A stretch of 64,000 bases of DNA from Sphingobacterium sp. CZ-UAM. GTDB lineage: Bacteria; Bacteroidota; Bacteroidia; Sphingobacteriales; Sphingobacteriaceae. The notes under the pieces were generated by a model that saw nothing but the letters and a program-made list of their open reading frames with translations, did no database searches and was not told the DNA's origin. Location: the NCBI RefSeq assembly GCF_002000245.1, contig NZ_MTCM01000007.1, positions 186,001-250,000 of the forward strand, in the 5' to 3' direction. Made by a program: the position numbers and the translations under genes. This document shows, one piece after another, positions 9,492 to 18,434 of the stretch. Numbering within the stretch: position 1 is the stretch's first letter; each line of letters starts with the position of its first letter.

Positions 9492-11747
9492 CTAATTTCC
9501 CCAATTTTTATTGGCCTTATCTCCCATCACAAACTCAAGCGTGCCACCTTTCAGGATATCGGCATGGTTTAATTGTGTGCTATTCAACGGTTTTCCATTA
9601 AGGGTAGCCGACTGAATATATTTATTTTTGGACGAAGCGTTCTTTCCGATAATTACAAAAGATTTTCCATTTGGCAGGCTTAACGTTGTTTTCTCGAAAA
9701 ATGGAGATCCGATACTATAGGAAGCCAGCCCCGGAGTAACCGGATAGAAACCCATCTGAGAGAAAACGACGAAGGCCGACATACCACCGCCATCCTCATC
9801 CCCGGGTACCCCCATCAGGTCATTTCTGAACCACTCCCCAATCAGCTTATGGATACGTTTTTGCGTCATCCAAGGTTGTCCAGCGTAGTTGTATAGGTAA
9901 GGAATATGCAGCGCCGGCTCGTTTGCCATTGAAAACTGACCTACATTGCCGGTATGATCTGGCAGCTGCGCATAGAAATCAAATTTAGAGCGACCGAGTG
10001 ACTGCTGGAACATTTCATCCAGATACTGTACAAACAACTGGTTACCCCCCATCAATTTGATCAGATCCGGAATATTGTGCTGCACATCCCAACGGTATAT
10101 CCAGGCATTATTTTCGCCATAATATTCACGGGCACCCTGTCCCCCGGAAAAAACATAATCAAAAGGCATGATAAAATTACCTTTTTCATCCTTCGGGTGG
10201 AAAAATTTGGTCTGCTCATTGAATAGGTTTCTATAATTGAAAGATTGCTTCATAAACAGGTCATAATCTGCTTTTATGCCCAATTCATTGGCCAGTTGCG
10301 CCAGACACCAGAGGTCATAGGATGTGCCCAGTGTAACAGCCACCGGTTGGCGTCTTTCAAAGCCATGTACTTCGGGATACGTTTCCTTTTCGCCCGGATG
10401 CAAGGCCGGGATATAGCCTTTTTCTTTGAAAAAATCATCCATTTTTCCAGCAGGTTTATCCGACCATGGTGCCAAAGTCTTTTCGGTGATCGCTCCTTTT
10501 GCCGCTAGATAAGCCTTCTGAATATCAAAGCCACGGATGCCCTTACGATAGGCATCCAGCAAGGTTGCAACCCCGTGGTTGGAATTCATCCTTCTGCTAT
10601 CTCCGGTAATTTCTGGAAAGGTCGGCAACCAAGGTTTGTCCATCTGCTCTGACATCCGTACAAAAGAATTGAGGATATTGGATTCCGTCCCCGGCTCCAA
10701 CAGTACGCGTAAGGGATGGTGCGCACGGTAGGAGTCCCAGATCCAGTCATCTGTAAAAAATGGCTTTCCTTCGTCCGAATGAACCTTGCCATCAAATGCG
10801 CTAAAATAACGTCCGCCTTCGGAAATGTTTACCGGACGCTCATAAGTTCTGTATAAGGAAGTATAAAACACGTTTTTGTCGGATTCATTGCCTCCTTCAA
10901 CAGCGATTTTTCCCAAGGCCTGATTCCAGATTTTACGTCCATTTTCCGCTAGTTTCTTTTGATCGAAATCAGCAATCTCACGGTTCAGGTTTGCTTTGGC
11001 CTGCGCGGCATCAATAAATGAAACTCCGTATTTCATTTTTAAATTAGCTCCCGGCTGGTCAAAGTGTAGTACCAGGCAAGCATTCCGTCCTTTGGCCTCT
11101 GTTCCTTTTTCCAGCTGTTGCCCCTGCAATTTGCTTACTGCACTAGGCTTGATCTCCGGAACCGCATAGATATATACACGTGTTCCATTGCCAATTTCCT
11201 GTATTCCCGAAAGTGCCTGACCATCCCATTGCAGTTCCCCTTCACGTGAATTGAATTGCAGATATTTTGTGGATGTATTCGGGAAAGTGAAAGTATACAT
11301 ACCCGACTGGTGCGATAGTGCATAATCCACTTTAATATCTTCCTGATCCAAAATAACGGAATAACGATAAGGCTTGATTTCCTCCTGATCATAACTATAC
11401 AATTGTACCGGACTGAGTTGATTTGGCAAACGCAACATTGGACTTAGGTTGAAGGCCGACGAGCCACGGTGGCTCGTTACGATAAGCGGCAGACCATACA
11501 AACGGTCCGAGGTAAAATCCCCTCTTTCGGGGTATACCCGTAATATACTGTTGGGCAGGTGGACCGTCGGATAAGTCGGCACCAGTAAATGACTGATATT
11601 TCCCATGTATGGATTGACATAATCCACGAGTTCTTTCGCGTTTTTGGCCTGGGAAAAACCTTTTAGCACAAAAATCGAAAAAAAAGTACAGCAACAGATC
11701 GTGCGTACAATTGCCTTAGATTTCAATTTAAGATTCTTATTTAGCAT
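9492..11747 (-). CDS. GH92-family alpha-mannosidase
   Basis: This 751-residue protein is the normal length for GH92, the calcium-dependent exo-alpha-mannosidases that trim N-glycan or yeast mannan side chains. The N-terminal signal peptide is TFFSIFVLKGFSQA. The first third is the beta-sandwich (starting VDYVNPYMGNISH, the classic GH92 opening) and the rest is the (alpha/alpha)6 barrel. Landmarks are DDWIWDSYRAHHPL, MNSNHGVATLLDAYRKG, YGENNAWIYRWDVQHN, FSMANEPALHIPYLYN (substrate-site Asn/Glu) and GDEDGGGMSAFVVFSQMGFYPVTPG (catalytic-base Asp region). The linkage (1,2, 1,3 or 1,4) cannot be decided from sequence. The gene stands with a divergent sulfatase and the susCD operon. Confidence 0.93.
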   Translation of the reverse strand: MLNKNLKLKSKAIVRTICCCTFFSIFVLKGFSQAKNAKELVDYVNPYMGNISHLLVPTYPTVHLPNSILRVYPERGDFTSDRLYGLPLIVTSHRGSSAFNLSPMLRLPNQLSPVQLYSYDQEEIKPYRYSVILDQEDIKVDYALSHQSGMYTFTFPNTSTKYLQFNSREGELQWDGQALSGIQEIGNGTRVYIYAVPEIKPSAVSKLQGQQLEKGTEAKGRNACLVLHFDQPGANLKMKYGVSFIDAAQAKANLNREIADFDQKKLAENGRKIWNQALGKIAVEGGNESDKNVFYTSLYRTYERPVNISEGGRYFSAFDGKVHSDEGKPFFTDDWIWDSYRAHHPLRVLLEPGTESNILNSFVRMSEQMDKPWLPTFPEITGDSRRMNSNHGVATLLDAYRKGIRGFDIQKAYLAAKGAITEKTLAPWSDKPAGKMDDFFKEKGYIPALHPGEKETYPEVHGFERRQPVAVTLGTSYDLWCLAQLANELGIKADYDLFMKQSFNYRNLFNEQTKFFHPKDEKGNFIMPFDYVFSGGQGAREYYGENNAWIYRWDVQHNIPDLIKLMGGNQLFVQYLDEMFQQSLGRSKFDFYAQLPDHTGNVGQFSMANEPALHIPYLYNYAGQPWMTQKRIHKLIGEWFRNDLMGVPGDEDGGGMSAFVVFSQMGFYPVTPGLASYSIGSPFFEKTTLSLPNGKSFVIIGKNASSKNKYIQSATLNGKPLNSTQLNHADILKGGTLEFVMGDKANKNWGN

Positions 11748-11912
11748 TATAATTAATTAAGTAATCAATGGTTTATGAGGAAACTGAAGTTTCGCCTCTA
11801 AAGTTAGTTTTTTTTGATGAAATAAAAGGCGGTAAATTTGGAACTTACCCGATAATGCCTATATTCGATAAGCTAAATTCCAATACGAGCAGTAAACCTT
11901 TAATATAACCCT
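11748..11912. promoter_or_regulatory. Divergent promoter region GH92/sulfatase
   Basis: A 165-bp A/T-rich gap lies between the divergent starts of the GH92 and sulfatase genes. It must hold both promoters. I see a short GAAACT-GA-AGTTTC palindrome at about 11779 but no copy of the AATCGATT or AAACGTTT sites, and no certain -33/-7 pair. Confidence 0.5.
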
Positions 11913-13499
11913 ATGTTAATTTCAAAAAACAATAGTCCCTTTGTTTTAGCGCTATTATTCAGTTGCCTAGGATCTTGGCTTCATGCCCAAAGCGTCGACA
12001 AGGCGCAGCAGCTCAGCCCGAACGATCGGCCCAATATTGTGGTATTCTTTGTCGATGACCTCGGTTGGCAGGACATGTCTGAACCCTTTTATAAAGTCAA
12101 AACAGCAATTAACAAAAAGTTTCATACGCCCCATCTGGAACTGCTGGCCAACGATGCAACCAAATTCACGAATGCTTATGCGACTCCGGTGTGCACACCT
12201 TCTCGGGTGAGCTTTCTAACAGGGCTGAATGCAGCACATCACCGGGTCACCAACTGGACAAACCCCAAAGCCAATACCGCTACGGATAGTAAGGATGAAC
12301 TGCTCAATCCACCGGACTGGAATATCAATGGCTTGAGCCCCGTACCCAATATTCCCCATACGATCTATGCGACGCCATTTCCAAGCATACTCAAGGCCAA
12401 TGGGTATTACACCATTCATATTGGTAAAGCGCACTGGGGTTCTGCCGGCACTCCGGGTGCCAGTCCACTCAATCTGGGCTTTATGGTCAACGTTGCCGGA
12501 CATTCCGCCGGACATCCTCAGAACTACTATGGGGAGCAAAACTATGGCAACCTGCCCGGCAAGGCAAGTTACCAAGCCGTTCCAGATCTAATGGAGTATC
12601 ATGGTACATCCACTTTTCTAACCGAAGCACTGACGCAGGAAGCATTGAAAGCGCTTGAGGAGCCCATCCGCCGTAAGGAACCTTTCTTCCTTCATTTCTC
12701 CAATTATGCCGTGCATGTACCTATTCAGCCTGATCCCCGGTTTGTACAAAAATACCTTGACCGTGGCCTGGACTCAACAGAAGCGGCATACGCCTCGCTG
12801 GTCGAAGGCTATGACAAAAGCATGGGCGATATCGTCCAGTTCCTCAAAGACAAAAAACTCTACGACAACACCGTAATTATCTTTTTGAGCGATAATGGTG
12901 GGCTAAGTCTCAGTCCCCCACGGTCAGGCGAACCTCATACCCAGAATCTCCCACTCAAGGCAGGCAAAGGCTCCCTCTATGAAGGAGGCATCCGCATTCC
13001 GTTATTGATTAAACAGGCTAACATCCACCAAGCAAGCAACAACCCCATTCCGGTCATCGTCGAAGACCTGTTCCCGACTATACTCCAGATGGCCAAAGTA
13101 ACAGATTATCAGCTCGTGCAGCAACAGCCTGATGGCAAGGATCTAACTCCGCTAATGGCGCACAAAGCAGACAACAGCTGGAACCAGCGTCCTCTCGTCT
13201 GGAATGTTCCCAACAAATGGACCGTTCCCGATGGGCCCGGTATCAATTTCTTTTCGGCCATACGCCAAGGTGACTATAAACTGCTTTACGATATGAAGCA
13301 AGGCAAATTGGAACTTTATAACCTGCGGGAGGATATTGGTGAGCTGAATAACCTTGCACCTCAGATGAAAGAAAAAACCAGTGCGCTTAGCAAGCTCCTT
13401 TCCGATCAGCTGCGAACATGGAAAGCCCAGTTGCCTACCTACAAGACTACCGGACAACAGATCCCCTACCCTGATCAGATAAAATCTGTTGACCAATAG
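11913..13499 (+). CDS. Type I sulfatase (formylglycine-dependent)
   Basis: This is a 528-residue secreted sulfatase of the alkaline-phosphatase superfamily, removing sulfate esters from glycans. The signal peptide is LALLFSCLGSWLHA. Metal ligands sit in VVFFVDDLGWQD (Asp48/Asp49) and in the later IIFLSDNGG. Cys94 in the CTPSR motif is the residue that an anaerobic or aerobic maturase must convert to formylglycine; no maturase is encoded in this window. HIGKAHWG and KAGKGSLYEGGIRIP are the usual Lys/His substrate-site segments. It is transcribed alone, divergently from GH92, and ends at a hairpin terminator. The sulfated sugar is unknown. Confidence 0.94.
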   Translation: MLISKNNSPFVLALLFSCLGSWLHAQSVDKAQQLSPNDRPNIVVFFVDDLGWQDMSEPFYKVKTAINKKFHTPHLELLANDATKFTNAYATPVCTPSRVSFLTGLNAAHHRVTNWTNPKANTATDSKDELLNPPDWNINGLSPVPNIPHTIYATPFPSILKANGYYTIHIGKAHWGSAGTPGASPLNLGFMVNVAGHSAGHPQNYYGEQNYGNLPGKASYQAVPDLMEYHGTSTFLTEALTQEALKALEEPIRRKEPFFLHFSNYAVHVPIQPDPRFVQKYLDRGLDSTEAAYASLVEGYDKSMGDIVQFLKDKKLYDNTVIIFLSDNGGLSLSPPRSGEPHTQNLPLKAGKGSLYEGGIRIPLLIKQANIHQASNNPIPVIVEDLFPTILQMAKVTDYQLVQQQPDGKDLTPLMAHKADNSWNQRPLVWNVPNKWTVPDGPGINFFSAIRQGDYKLLYDMKQGKLELYNLREDIGELNNLAPQMKEKTSALSKLLSDQLRTWKAQLPTYKTTGQQIPYPDQIKSVDQ

Positions 13500-13548
13500 C
13501 TTTTATTTTCAACAAAACTGTTTTTTATGTTGGCCTCAACTTGTATAG

Positions 13549-13584
13549 AAAGCCTTTGCGATTTGACCGCAAAGGCTTTTATTT
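13549..13584 (+). terminator. Intrinsic terminator after sulfatase
   Basis: A 12-bp stem (AAAGCCTTTGCG, 7-nt loop, CGCAAAGGCTTT) is followed by TATTTT, 50 bp after the sulfatase stop. The remaining sequence to 13822 shows nothing further that I can name. Confidence 0.85.
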
Positions 13585-13822
13585 TAAACCTTATAAAACT
13601 GATACCCCATTAATACGGATAAAGATACCGGACAGTCAGAAAAACCTATTACCTCTAGTCAGTCAGCTTCTGTAATCAGCTGAATAGGTCTACAGCGACG
13701 TTATCTCGAACAAGGCCCTGCCCTTGTGTAGGGACGTGAGCCGTACAGCACATAAAAATTGAGCTTTACACAAAAACAATAGGTAGCTGAGCGAGCTATT
13801 TTTGTATCGTAAAACAAGTAAG

Positions 13823-14947
13823 ATGAAAACAAAACACCAAGCCAGAAGCTTCTTCCGATTTTTGAAATGGTCAGCCCTAACGCTTGTTGTTCTCATCGGA
13901 TTAATCACAAGCTTTATGATGCATCCCCAATTTGGCAAAAGGCCCTCAGGAGAAAGACTTAAACGTATCGAGCAATCGAAGCAATTCAAGGACGGAAAAT
14001 TTCGCAACAGCAGCCCAACACCACAGCTAACGCAAAGTTGGACGGTAGCCCTTTCCGATTACCTTTTCAAAAAATCAACCGAAACCAGCCCCAAGCACAA
14101 GATACCTTCGGTACCTGTCGATTGGGACAGTCTCTTTACCAAATCCCATGGTTTGGTCTGGTTGGGGCATTCCTCCTATCTGTTGCGTGCAGACGGGAAA
14201 ACTATTCTTGTCGATCCGGTATTGAGCGGCAGCATATCGCCTATACCGGGCAGCGGCAAAGCCTTTGCGGGCGCTGATGTAACAACAGCGGATGCGCTTC
14301 CAGCCATCGATTACCTATTTATTTCCCATGATCATTACGATCATATGGATTACAAAACACTCAAAGCACTGCAGCCCCGAGTCGGCAAAATAATCGTTGG
14401 ACTTGGTGTGGGTGAACATTTGGAATATTGGGGTTACCGTCAGGATCAGATTATAGAAAAAGATTGGTGGGATCAAGTAGATCTAGGAAATGGATTTCAT
14501 GTAACGGTCACACCGGCACGACACTTTTCAGGGCGTAGCATTTGGTCGGCCAATACACTCTGGGCCTCCTATGTCCTGGAGACGCCAAGCCGGAAGCTGT
14601 ACCTGGGCGGAGACAGTGGTTATGACAGCCATTTTAAAGAAATCGGCGATAAACTTGGCCCTTTTGATTTGGCGGTACTCGAAAATGGACAATATGACTT
14701 GAGCTGGAAATACATCCACATGATGCCCGAAGAGGTAGTGCAGGCCGCAAAAGATTTACGCGCAACAAAATTATTACCCGTACACTCCTCCAAATTTGTT
14801 CTTGCTAATCATGCATGGTACGAGCCTTTGGAACGTATTTCCAAAGAAGCATCCCTACAGCAACAAACCTTGCTCACCCCTCGCATCGGTGAAGTGGTTG
14901 ATCTGGATGAGCTCCACAACAGCCCGAGTTACTGGTGGAAAAACTGA
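13823..14947 (+). CDS. Metallo-beta-lactamase-fold hydrolase (UlaG/NAPE-PLD-like)
   Basis: The protein has 374 residues when started at the ATG at 13823 (MKTKHQARSFF); an upstream TTG at 13802 is less likely. The N-terminus is a membrane anchor or uncleaved signal (LKWSALTLVVLIGLITSFM). The zinc-binding core follows: WLGHSSYLLRADGKTILVDPVLS, then ISHDHYDHMDY (HxHxDH), PARHFSGR, LYLGGDSGYDSH and LPVHSSKF. This matches the COG2220 group, which includes UlaG lactonase and NAPE-phospholipase D. Predicted membrane location favours a lipid or lactone substrate, but the substrate is not known. It ends one base before the convergent AraC gene. Confidence 0.88.
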   Translation: MKTKHQARSFFRFLKWSALTLVVLIGLITSFMMHPQFGKRPSGERLKRIEQSKQFKDGKFRNSSPTPQLTQSWTVALSDYLFKKSTETSPKHKIPSVPVDWDSLFTKSHGLVWLGHSSYLLRADGKTILVDPVLSGSISPIPGSGKAFAGADVTTADALPAIDYLFISHDHYDHMDYKTLKALQPRVGKIIVGLGVGEHLEYWGYRQDQIIEKDWWDQVDLGNGFHVTVTPARHFSGRSIWSANTLWASYVLETPSRKLYLGGDSGYDSHFKEIGDKLGPFDLAVLENGQYDLSWKYIHMMPEEVVQAAKDLRATKLLPVHSSKFVLANHAWYEPLERISKEASLQQQTLLTPRIGEVVDLDELHNSPSYWWKN

Positions 14948-15763
14948 TTAGGCGATTGAATTAATTGTCGCCGGAGTTATTCCAAATTTCTCTTTGAAGG
15001 AAGCGTAAAAATGAGAGAGGTTTTCAAAGCCAAGGTCAAGGTAAATGTCCACGGGTCTTTTCCGCTTGTTTTCAATCAGGTAGTAGGCCTCGGAAAGACG
15101 CTTCTCCTGCAGCCATTTCCGGGGTGAGGTGCGGAATATTTTTTCAAAATCACGTTTAAAGCTCGCCAGGCTACGACCAGATAATTTGGCAAAATTCTCC
15201 AAAGGAACATTATACTTATAATTTTTCAGCATAAACTCCTCTAGGTCAATCTTAAATGGTTCGGAGAAATCAAATAGCAAATTTTTTAAATCGGGGTATC
15301 TCTCCAATAGTAAAGTGATTAGTTCGTATATTTTAATGGTCTCCATCTTCGGGCTGACCCGCTCCGAAGCCTCAGCATAGGGCGTGAGCGACTCAAAATA
15401 ACTTTTGATAAAGGCATCACCTTCCAAAATGATATTGGTATCGGCAGACTGTTTTTTATCCGAAGAGAGCTGATGATCCAACGCAAACTTCTTGAGTCGG
15501 TCGGTGTGCAGCAAGATTGAGATCGACTGATAGTCCTTATTTTGTGAGGGGTATTTAAATGCCTTTGCCAATTGATTTCTTCGGGCAAGCAGTAGCTGGC
15601 CCTCCTTGGTCACCAGCTTTCCCTTTTCATGGTCAATGTGTGTTTCACCGGATAGCTGGAACATGACTACATGTTCGGGAATAAATTGTTCATGACCAAA
15701 AGCCTTATCGACATAACACGAATATAGAAAGGCCTTCCCAAAATCTTTTTCATCGATACTCAT
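14948..15763 (-). CDS. AraC-family transcriptional regulator
   Basis: The 271-residue regulator is started at the ATG at 15763 (MSIDEKDFGKAF); the frame stays open further upstream into the neighbouring Crp-like gene but without homology-like sequence. The N-terminal half is a cupin-like effector domain (EHVVMFQLSGETHIDHEKGKL is its strand-rich core). The last 100 residues are two helix-turn-helix units (LENFAKLSGRSLASFKRDF and PVDIYLDLGFENLSHFYASF). The start lies 28 bp after the stop of the Crp/Fnr-family gene, so the two probably share a transcript. The regulon is unknown; the convergent metallo-hydrolase is a neighbour rather than a clear target. Confidence 0.88.
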   Translation of the reverse strand: MSIDEKDFGKAFLYSCYVDKAFGHEQFIPEHVVMFQLSGETHIDHEKGKLVTKEGQLLLARRNQLAKAFKYPSQNKDYQSISILLHTDRLKKFALDHQLSSDKKQSADTNIILEGDAFIKSYFESLTPYAEASERVSPKMETIKIYELITLLLERYPDLKNLLFDFSEPFKIDLEEFMLKNYKYNVPLENFAKLSGRSLASFKRDFEKIFRTSPRKWLQEKRLSEAYYLIENKRKRPVDIYLDLGFENLSHFYASFKEKFGITPATINSIA

Positions 15764-15791
15764 AAAAATTTTCTTTAAACTGTGTTGACAA

Positions 15792-16376
15792 CTATTTTTT
15801 TGCCGCGAGCCGCTTGCGGATGATGCTGACAAATTCGGGCGAAACACCGAGGTAAGACGCGATATAATATTGCGGCACCCGCTGTGATATCGTGGGATAT
15901 AGGTCAATAAATTCAAGATAGCGTTCGGCAGCAGGTTTGGCCATGGTATGGATCAACCTATTTTGTAGCACGGCAAGCCGGCGCTGTACCAACATGCGAA
16001 AGACACGTTCAAACTTTGGAACAGTATCCAGCAGTTTTTCTTTCGTCTCCGGAGTCAGCATCAGAAATTCAGATTCTTCCAATGTCTCCATATACAGGCT
16101 CGATGCTGTATGATAATGGAAGGACGCAATGTCACTGATCCACCAGTCTTCGACCGCAAAGGCCAAAGTCACCTCAAAACCATTTTCGTCAAGATAATAA
16201 ATACGGACACAGCCTTTCTGAAGGTATCCTTCAAATTGACAGATTTCTCCTTCCTGCAGGAGCATCGTCTTCTTGGGTACCTTCCGTACGGTCAGTAGAC
16301 TGGTGAAGCGTTCGGTTTCTCCGTCCGTCAGCGTGATGCACTTTGATACATTCTTGAGGATATTTTCGTATAGCAT
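15792..16376 (-). CDS. Crp/Fnr-family transcriptional regulator
   Basis: This 194-residue regulator has an N-terminal cyclic-nucleotide-binding-like beta-roll (VPKKTMLLQEGEICQFEGYL, GCVRIYYLDENGFE) and a C-terminal helix-turn-helix with a recognition region IASYLGVSPEFVSIIRKRL. The phosphate-binding arginine motif of true cAMP receptors is not evident, and no Fe-S cysteines are seen. This fits the large Bacteroidota subgroup whose ligand is unknown. The 236 bp between its start and the terminator of the second susCD operon is A/T rich and should contain its promoter. Confidence 0.88.
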   Translation of the reverse strand: MLYENILKNVSKCITLTDGETERFTSLLTVRKVPKKTMLLQEGEICQFEGYLQKGCVRIYYLDENGFEVTLAFAVEDWWISDIASFHYHTASSLYMETLEESEFLMLTPETKEKLLDTVPKFERVFRMLVQRRLAVLQNRLIHTMAKPAAERYLEFIDLYPTISQRVPQYYIASYLGVSPEFVSIIRKRLAAKK

Positions 16377-16612
16377 ACTATTGCATTAAGTCTGTTTTCG
16401 TGTAAAATTTATGCCAAAGCTAAATGAGCTATGACTTCGCTGAAGAAAACAGCATCCTGATATCAGCATGATATAGGGTTATTGAATTCGCTATTTTCAC
16501 AGCAGCAAGTTAAAGATAAATGTAAATATAAAGCATACAGTCCACAAACTCCAGCATGAAATTCTTCTCCTGCTGTTTATCATACTTTTATTTCAGTACA
16601 GAGTTCTATAAC

Positions 16613-16645
16613 AAAAAAAGCACCTCATTACGAGATGCTTTTTTT
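16613..16645 (-). terminator. Intrinsic terminator of second susCD operon
   Basis: A 14-bp stem (AAAAAAAGCACCTC, loop ATTAC, GAGATGCTTTTTTT) has one mismatch that becomes a G-U pair on the minus-strand RNA. It lies 18 bp past the susD stop. Confidence 0.85.
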
Positions 16646-16662
16646 GGTAGGCAAAAAAACGC

Positions 16663-18423
16663 TTATTTTGCCCAGCCCGGGTTTTGAGCAAGATTGGGAT
16701 TTTTGACAATTGCAGTAGCGGGTATCGGATAAAGGTATTGTTTATCTTCCCAGCTTCTTGGTACAGCCTTATACCATTCGAGGTGATTATCTGTTGTCAT
16801 CGTCTGGAAATTTTTGCTACCCCCGCCGATCGCAACTTTGGCTACCCCGCTTGGTGCAGTAATGGAAGAAGCCGGTTTACTACCATCATAGAAAATCACA
16901 TCCGGTTTGCCATCGTGATCCAAGTCCATCAGTTTTTCCAATGCTGGTACATAGATACCTGTCCAGGAAAGGTTGGCCATCAGAGAGCCCAGTTTCCATC
17001 TTTTCAGGTCATTGAAACGGAAACCCTCCAATGCCAGCTCAACCTGCCTTTCACGGCGGATTTCCAATAACACAGGATCATTGATATCCGGGAAGAATGT
17101 ATTTTTCAAATAGCTGTCCACCTTGGTCGGCAGGCTATTGTTTCCTGAAGTAATTCCTGCTCTTGCGCGCAAGGCACCAATGGTTTTGGTCCAATCCGTT
17201 AGATCCAAAAGGCCAAGTTCCTGTCTTGCCTCTGCGTAGTTCAGTAAAATTTCGGCATACCGCATCAGGGGAACGGCATTGGTGTTATAAGCGCCGTTGT
17301 CGTAATAAGGGTCATCCAAGGTGTATTTAATCGGTTGATAACCCGTATACGTATAACTGGCAAAATTTGGAGGGGCAGCCTCTCCCGCGCGTTTATATCC
17401 TGGTGTGCGGATCAGTTGTGCCAATCGATAGTCACGGTTTTGACATTCTTCATAAAATTCTTCCGTCTGATAACCTGGACGATCCGTATAAGGTGTTCCG
17501 TCAAGGTTCAGAAAACTGTTAATAAAAGGTCTTACCAAACTCAGTCGAGGCCCATAGGTCGCCGAAGTCCACCACCAGTTGGCATCGTTCATCAAGGCTT
17601 GATCTTTGCTGAAAGCAAGCCCCAGCATAACCTCCTGCTTCAGCGGTTGGTTGCTCACAAATAATTGACGCTGCGACATCTTGGGATCGTTCGCTACATA
17701 TAGACTATATGGGCCGGTTTCCATCAGGATTTTTCCGGCGTCAGCGGCCATTTTAAAGAAATCTGCCGCTGTTGTCGCCAGGTTCAATTTGTGGTATTTT
17801 CTAAATGTGCCCTCAAATAATGCGATACGTGTTTTTAGTCCCAGTGCCGTCCATTTATTGATCAGGGTGCCATCAGCGCCATCCCCGGTAATATTTGCAT
17901 AGGCAAAATCCAGGTCTTCCATAATATGTTTCATCACGAGTTCACGGGAATCCCTCGGTGCGAGGAGGATATCTTTCTCATCCACGGTCAAGGGATGATC
18001 TACCCAGGGTACATCACCAAAGCGGACCACCTTATCGTAATAAAACCAGGCCCTAAAGAAACGGGCTATACCGATATAATTGTTTTTGACTGCATCGCTC
18101 AATTGCGGACTTGTGCATTTGGCAATCATTTGATTGATATTGCGTAAAGCTGTCCAGCTCCACCCAGTACTGATTTCGGCAGAGTATGCACCTTTTACCA
18201 TGAAGTCATTCAAGCTGTTTACCGCAGCATAATCAGCCATAGCGTCCCCCTTAAAGGCATCACTTCTAGAGGTAATATCGCGGTAAAAGGAATTGCTATA
18301 ATTTTTCAGGCCATTCTCCGTTCCGAAGATATCCTCTTCGGTTGCCGATGCTTTAGGGAGCTCGTTCAATTCACATGAACTGAATAAGAGCGCTATGATA
18401 GGTATAAATAAGATCTTTTTCAT
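16663..18423 (-). CDS. SusD/RagB-family lipoprotein (second pair)
   Basis: This is a 586-residue nutrient-binding lipoprotein with signal and lipobox LLFSSC (Cys17). Typical SusD landmarks are ARFFRAWFYYDKVVRFGDVPWV, LMRYAEILLNYAEARQELG, LLEIRRERQVELALEGFRFNDLKRWKLG and the C-terminal LYPIPATAIVKNPNLAQNPGW. It belongs to the longer SusD type, also seen in the third pair. It starts 11 bp after susC and is followed directly by a terminator, so no enzyme is co-transcribed. Its ligand cannot be inferred. Confidence 0.96.
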   Translation of the reverse strand: MKKILFIPIIALLFSSCELNELPKASATEEDIFGTENGLKNYSNSFYRDITSRSDAFKGDAMADYAAVNSLNDFMVKGAYSAEISTGWSWTALRNINQMIAKCTSPQLSDAVKNNYIGIARFFRAWFYYDKVVRFGDVPWVDHPLTVDEKDILLAPRDSRELVMKHIMEDLDFAYANITGDGADGTLINKWTALGLKTRIALFEGTFRKYHKLNLATTAADFFKMAADAGKILMETGPYSLYVANDPKMSQRQLFVSNQPLKQEVMLGLAFSKDQALMNDANWWWTSATYGPRLSLVRPFINSFLNLDGTPYTDRPGYQTEEFYEECQNRDYRLAQLIRTPGYKRAGEAAPPNFASYTYTGYQPIKYTLDDPYYDNGAYNTNAVPLMRYAEILLNYAEARQELGLLDLTDWTKTIGALRARAGITSGNNSLPTKVDSYLKNTFFPDINDPVLLEIRRERQVELALEGFRFNDLKRWKLGSLMANLSWTGIYVPALEKLMDLDHDGKPDVIFYDGSKPASSITAPSGVAKVAIGGGSKNFQTMTTDNHLEWYKAVPRSWEDKQYLYPIPATAIVKNPNLAQNPGWAK

Positions 18424-18434
18424 TTTGAATACAA

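Noticed and set aside
13690..14007. 105-codon minus-strand frame
   Set aside because: Antisense to the metallo-hydrolase gene start; sequence composition is not protein-like.
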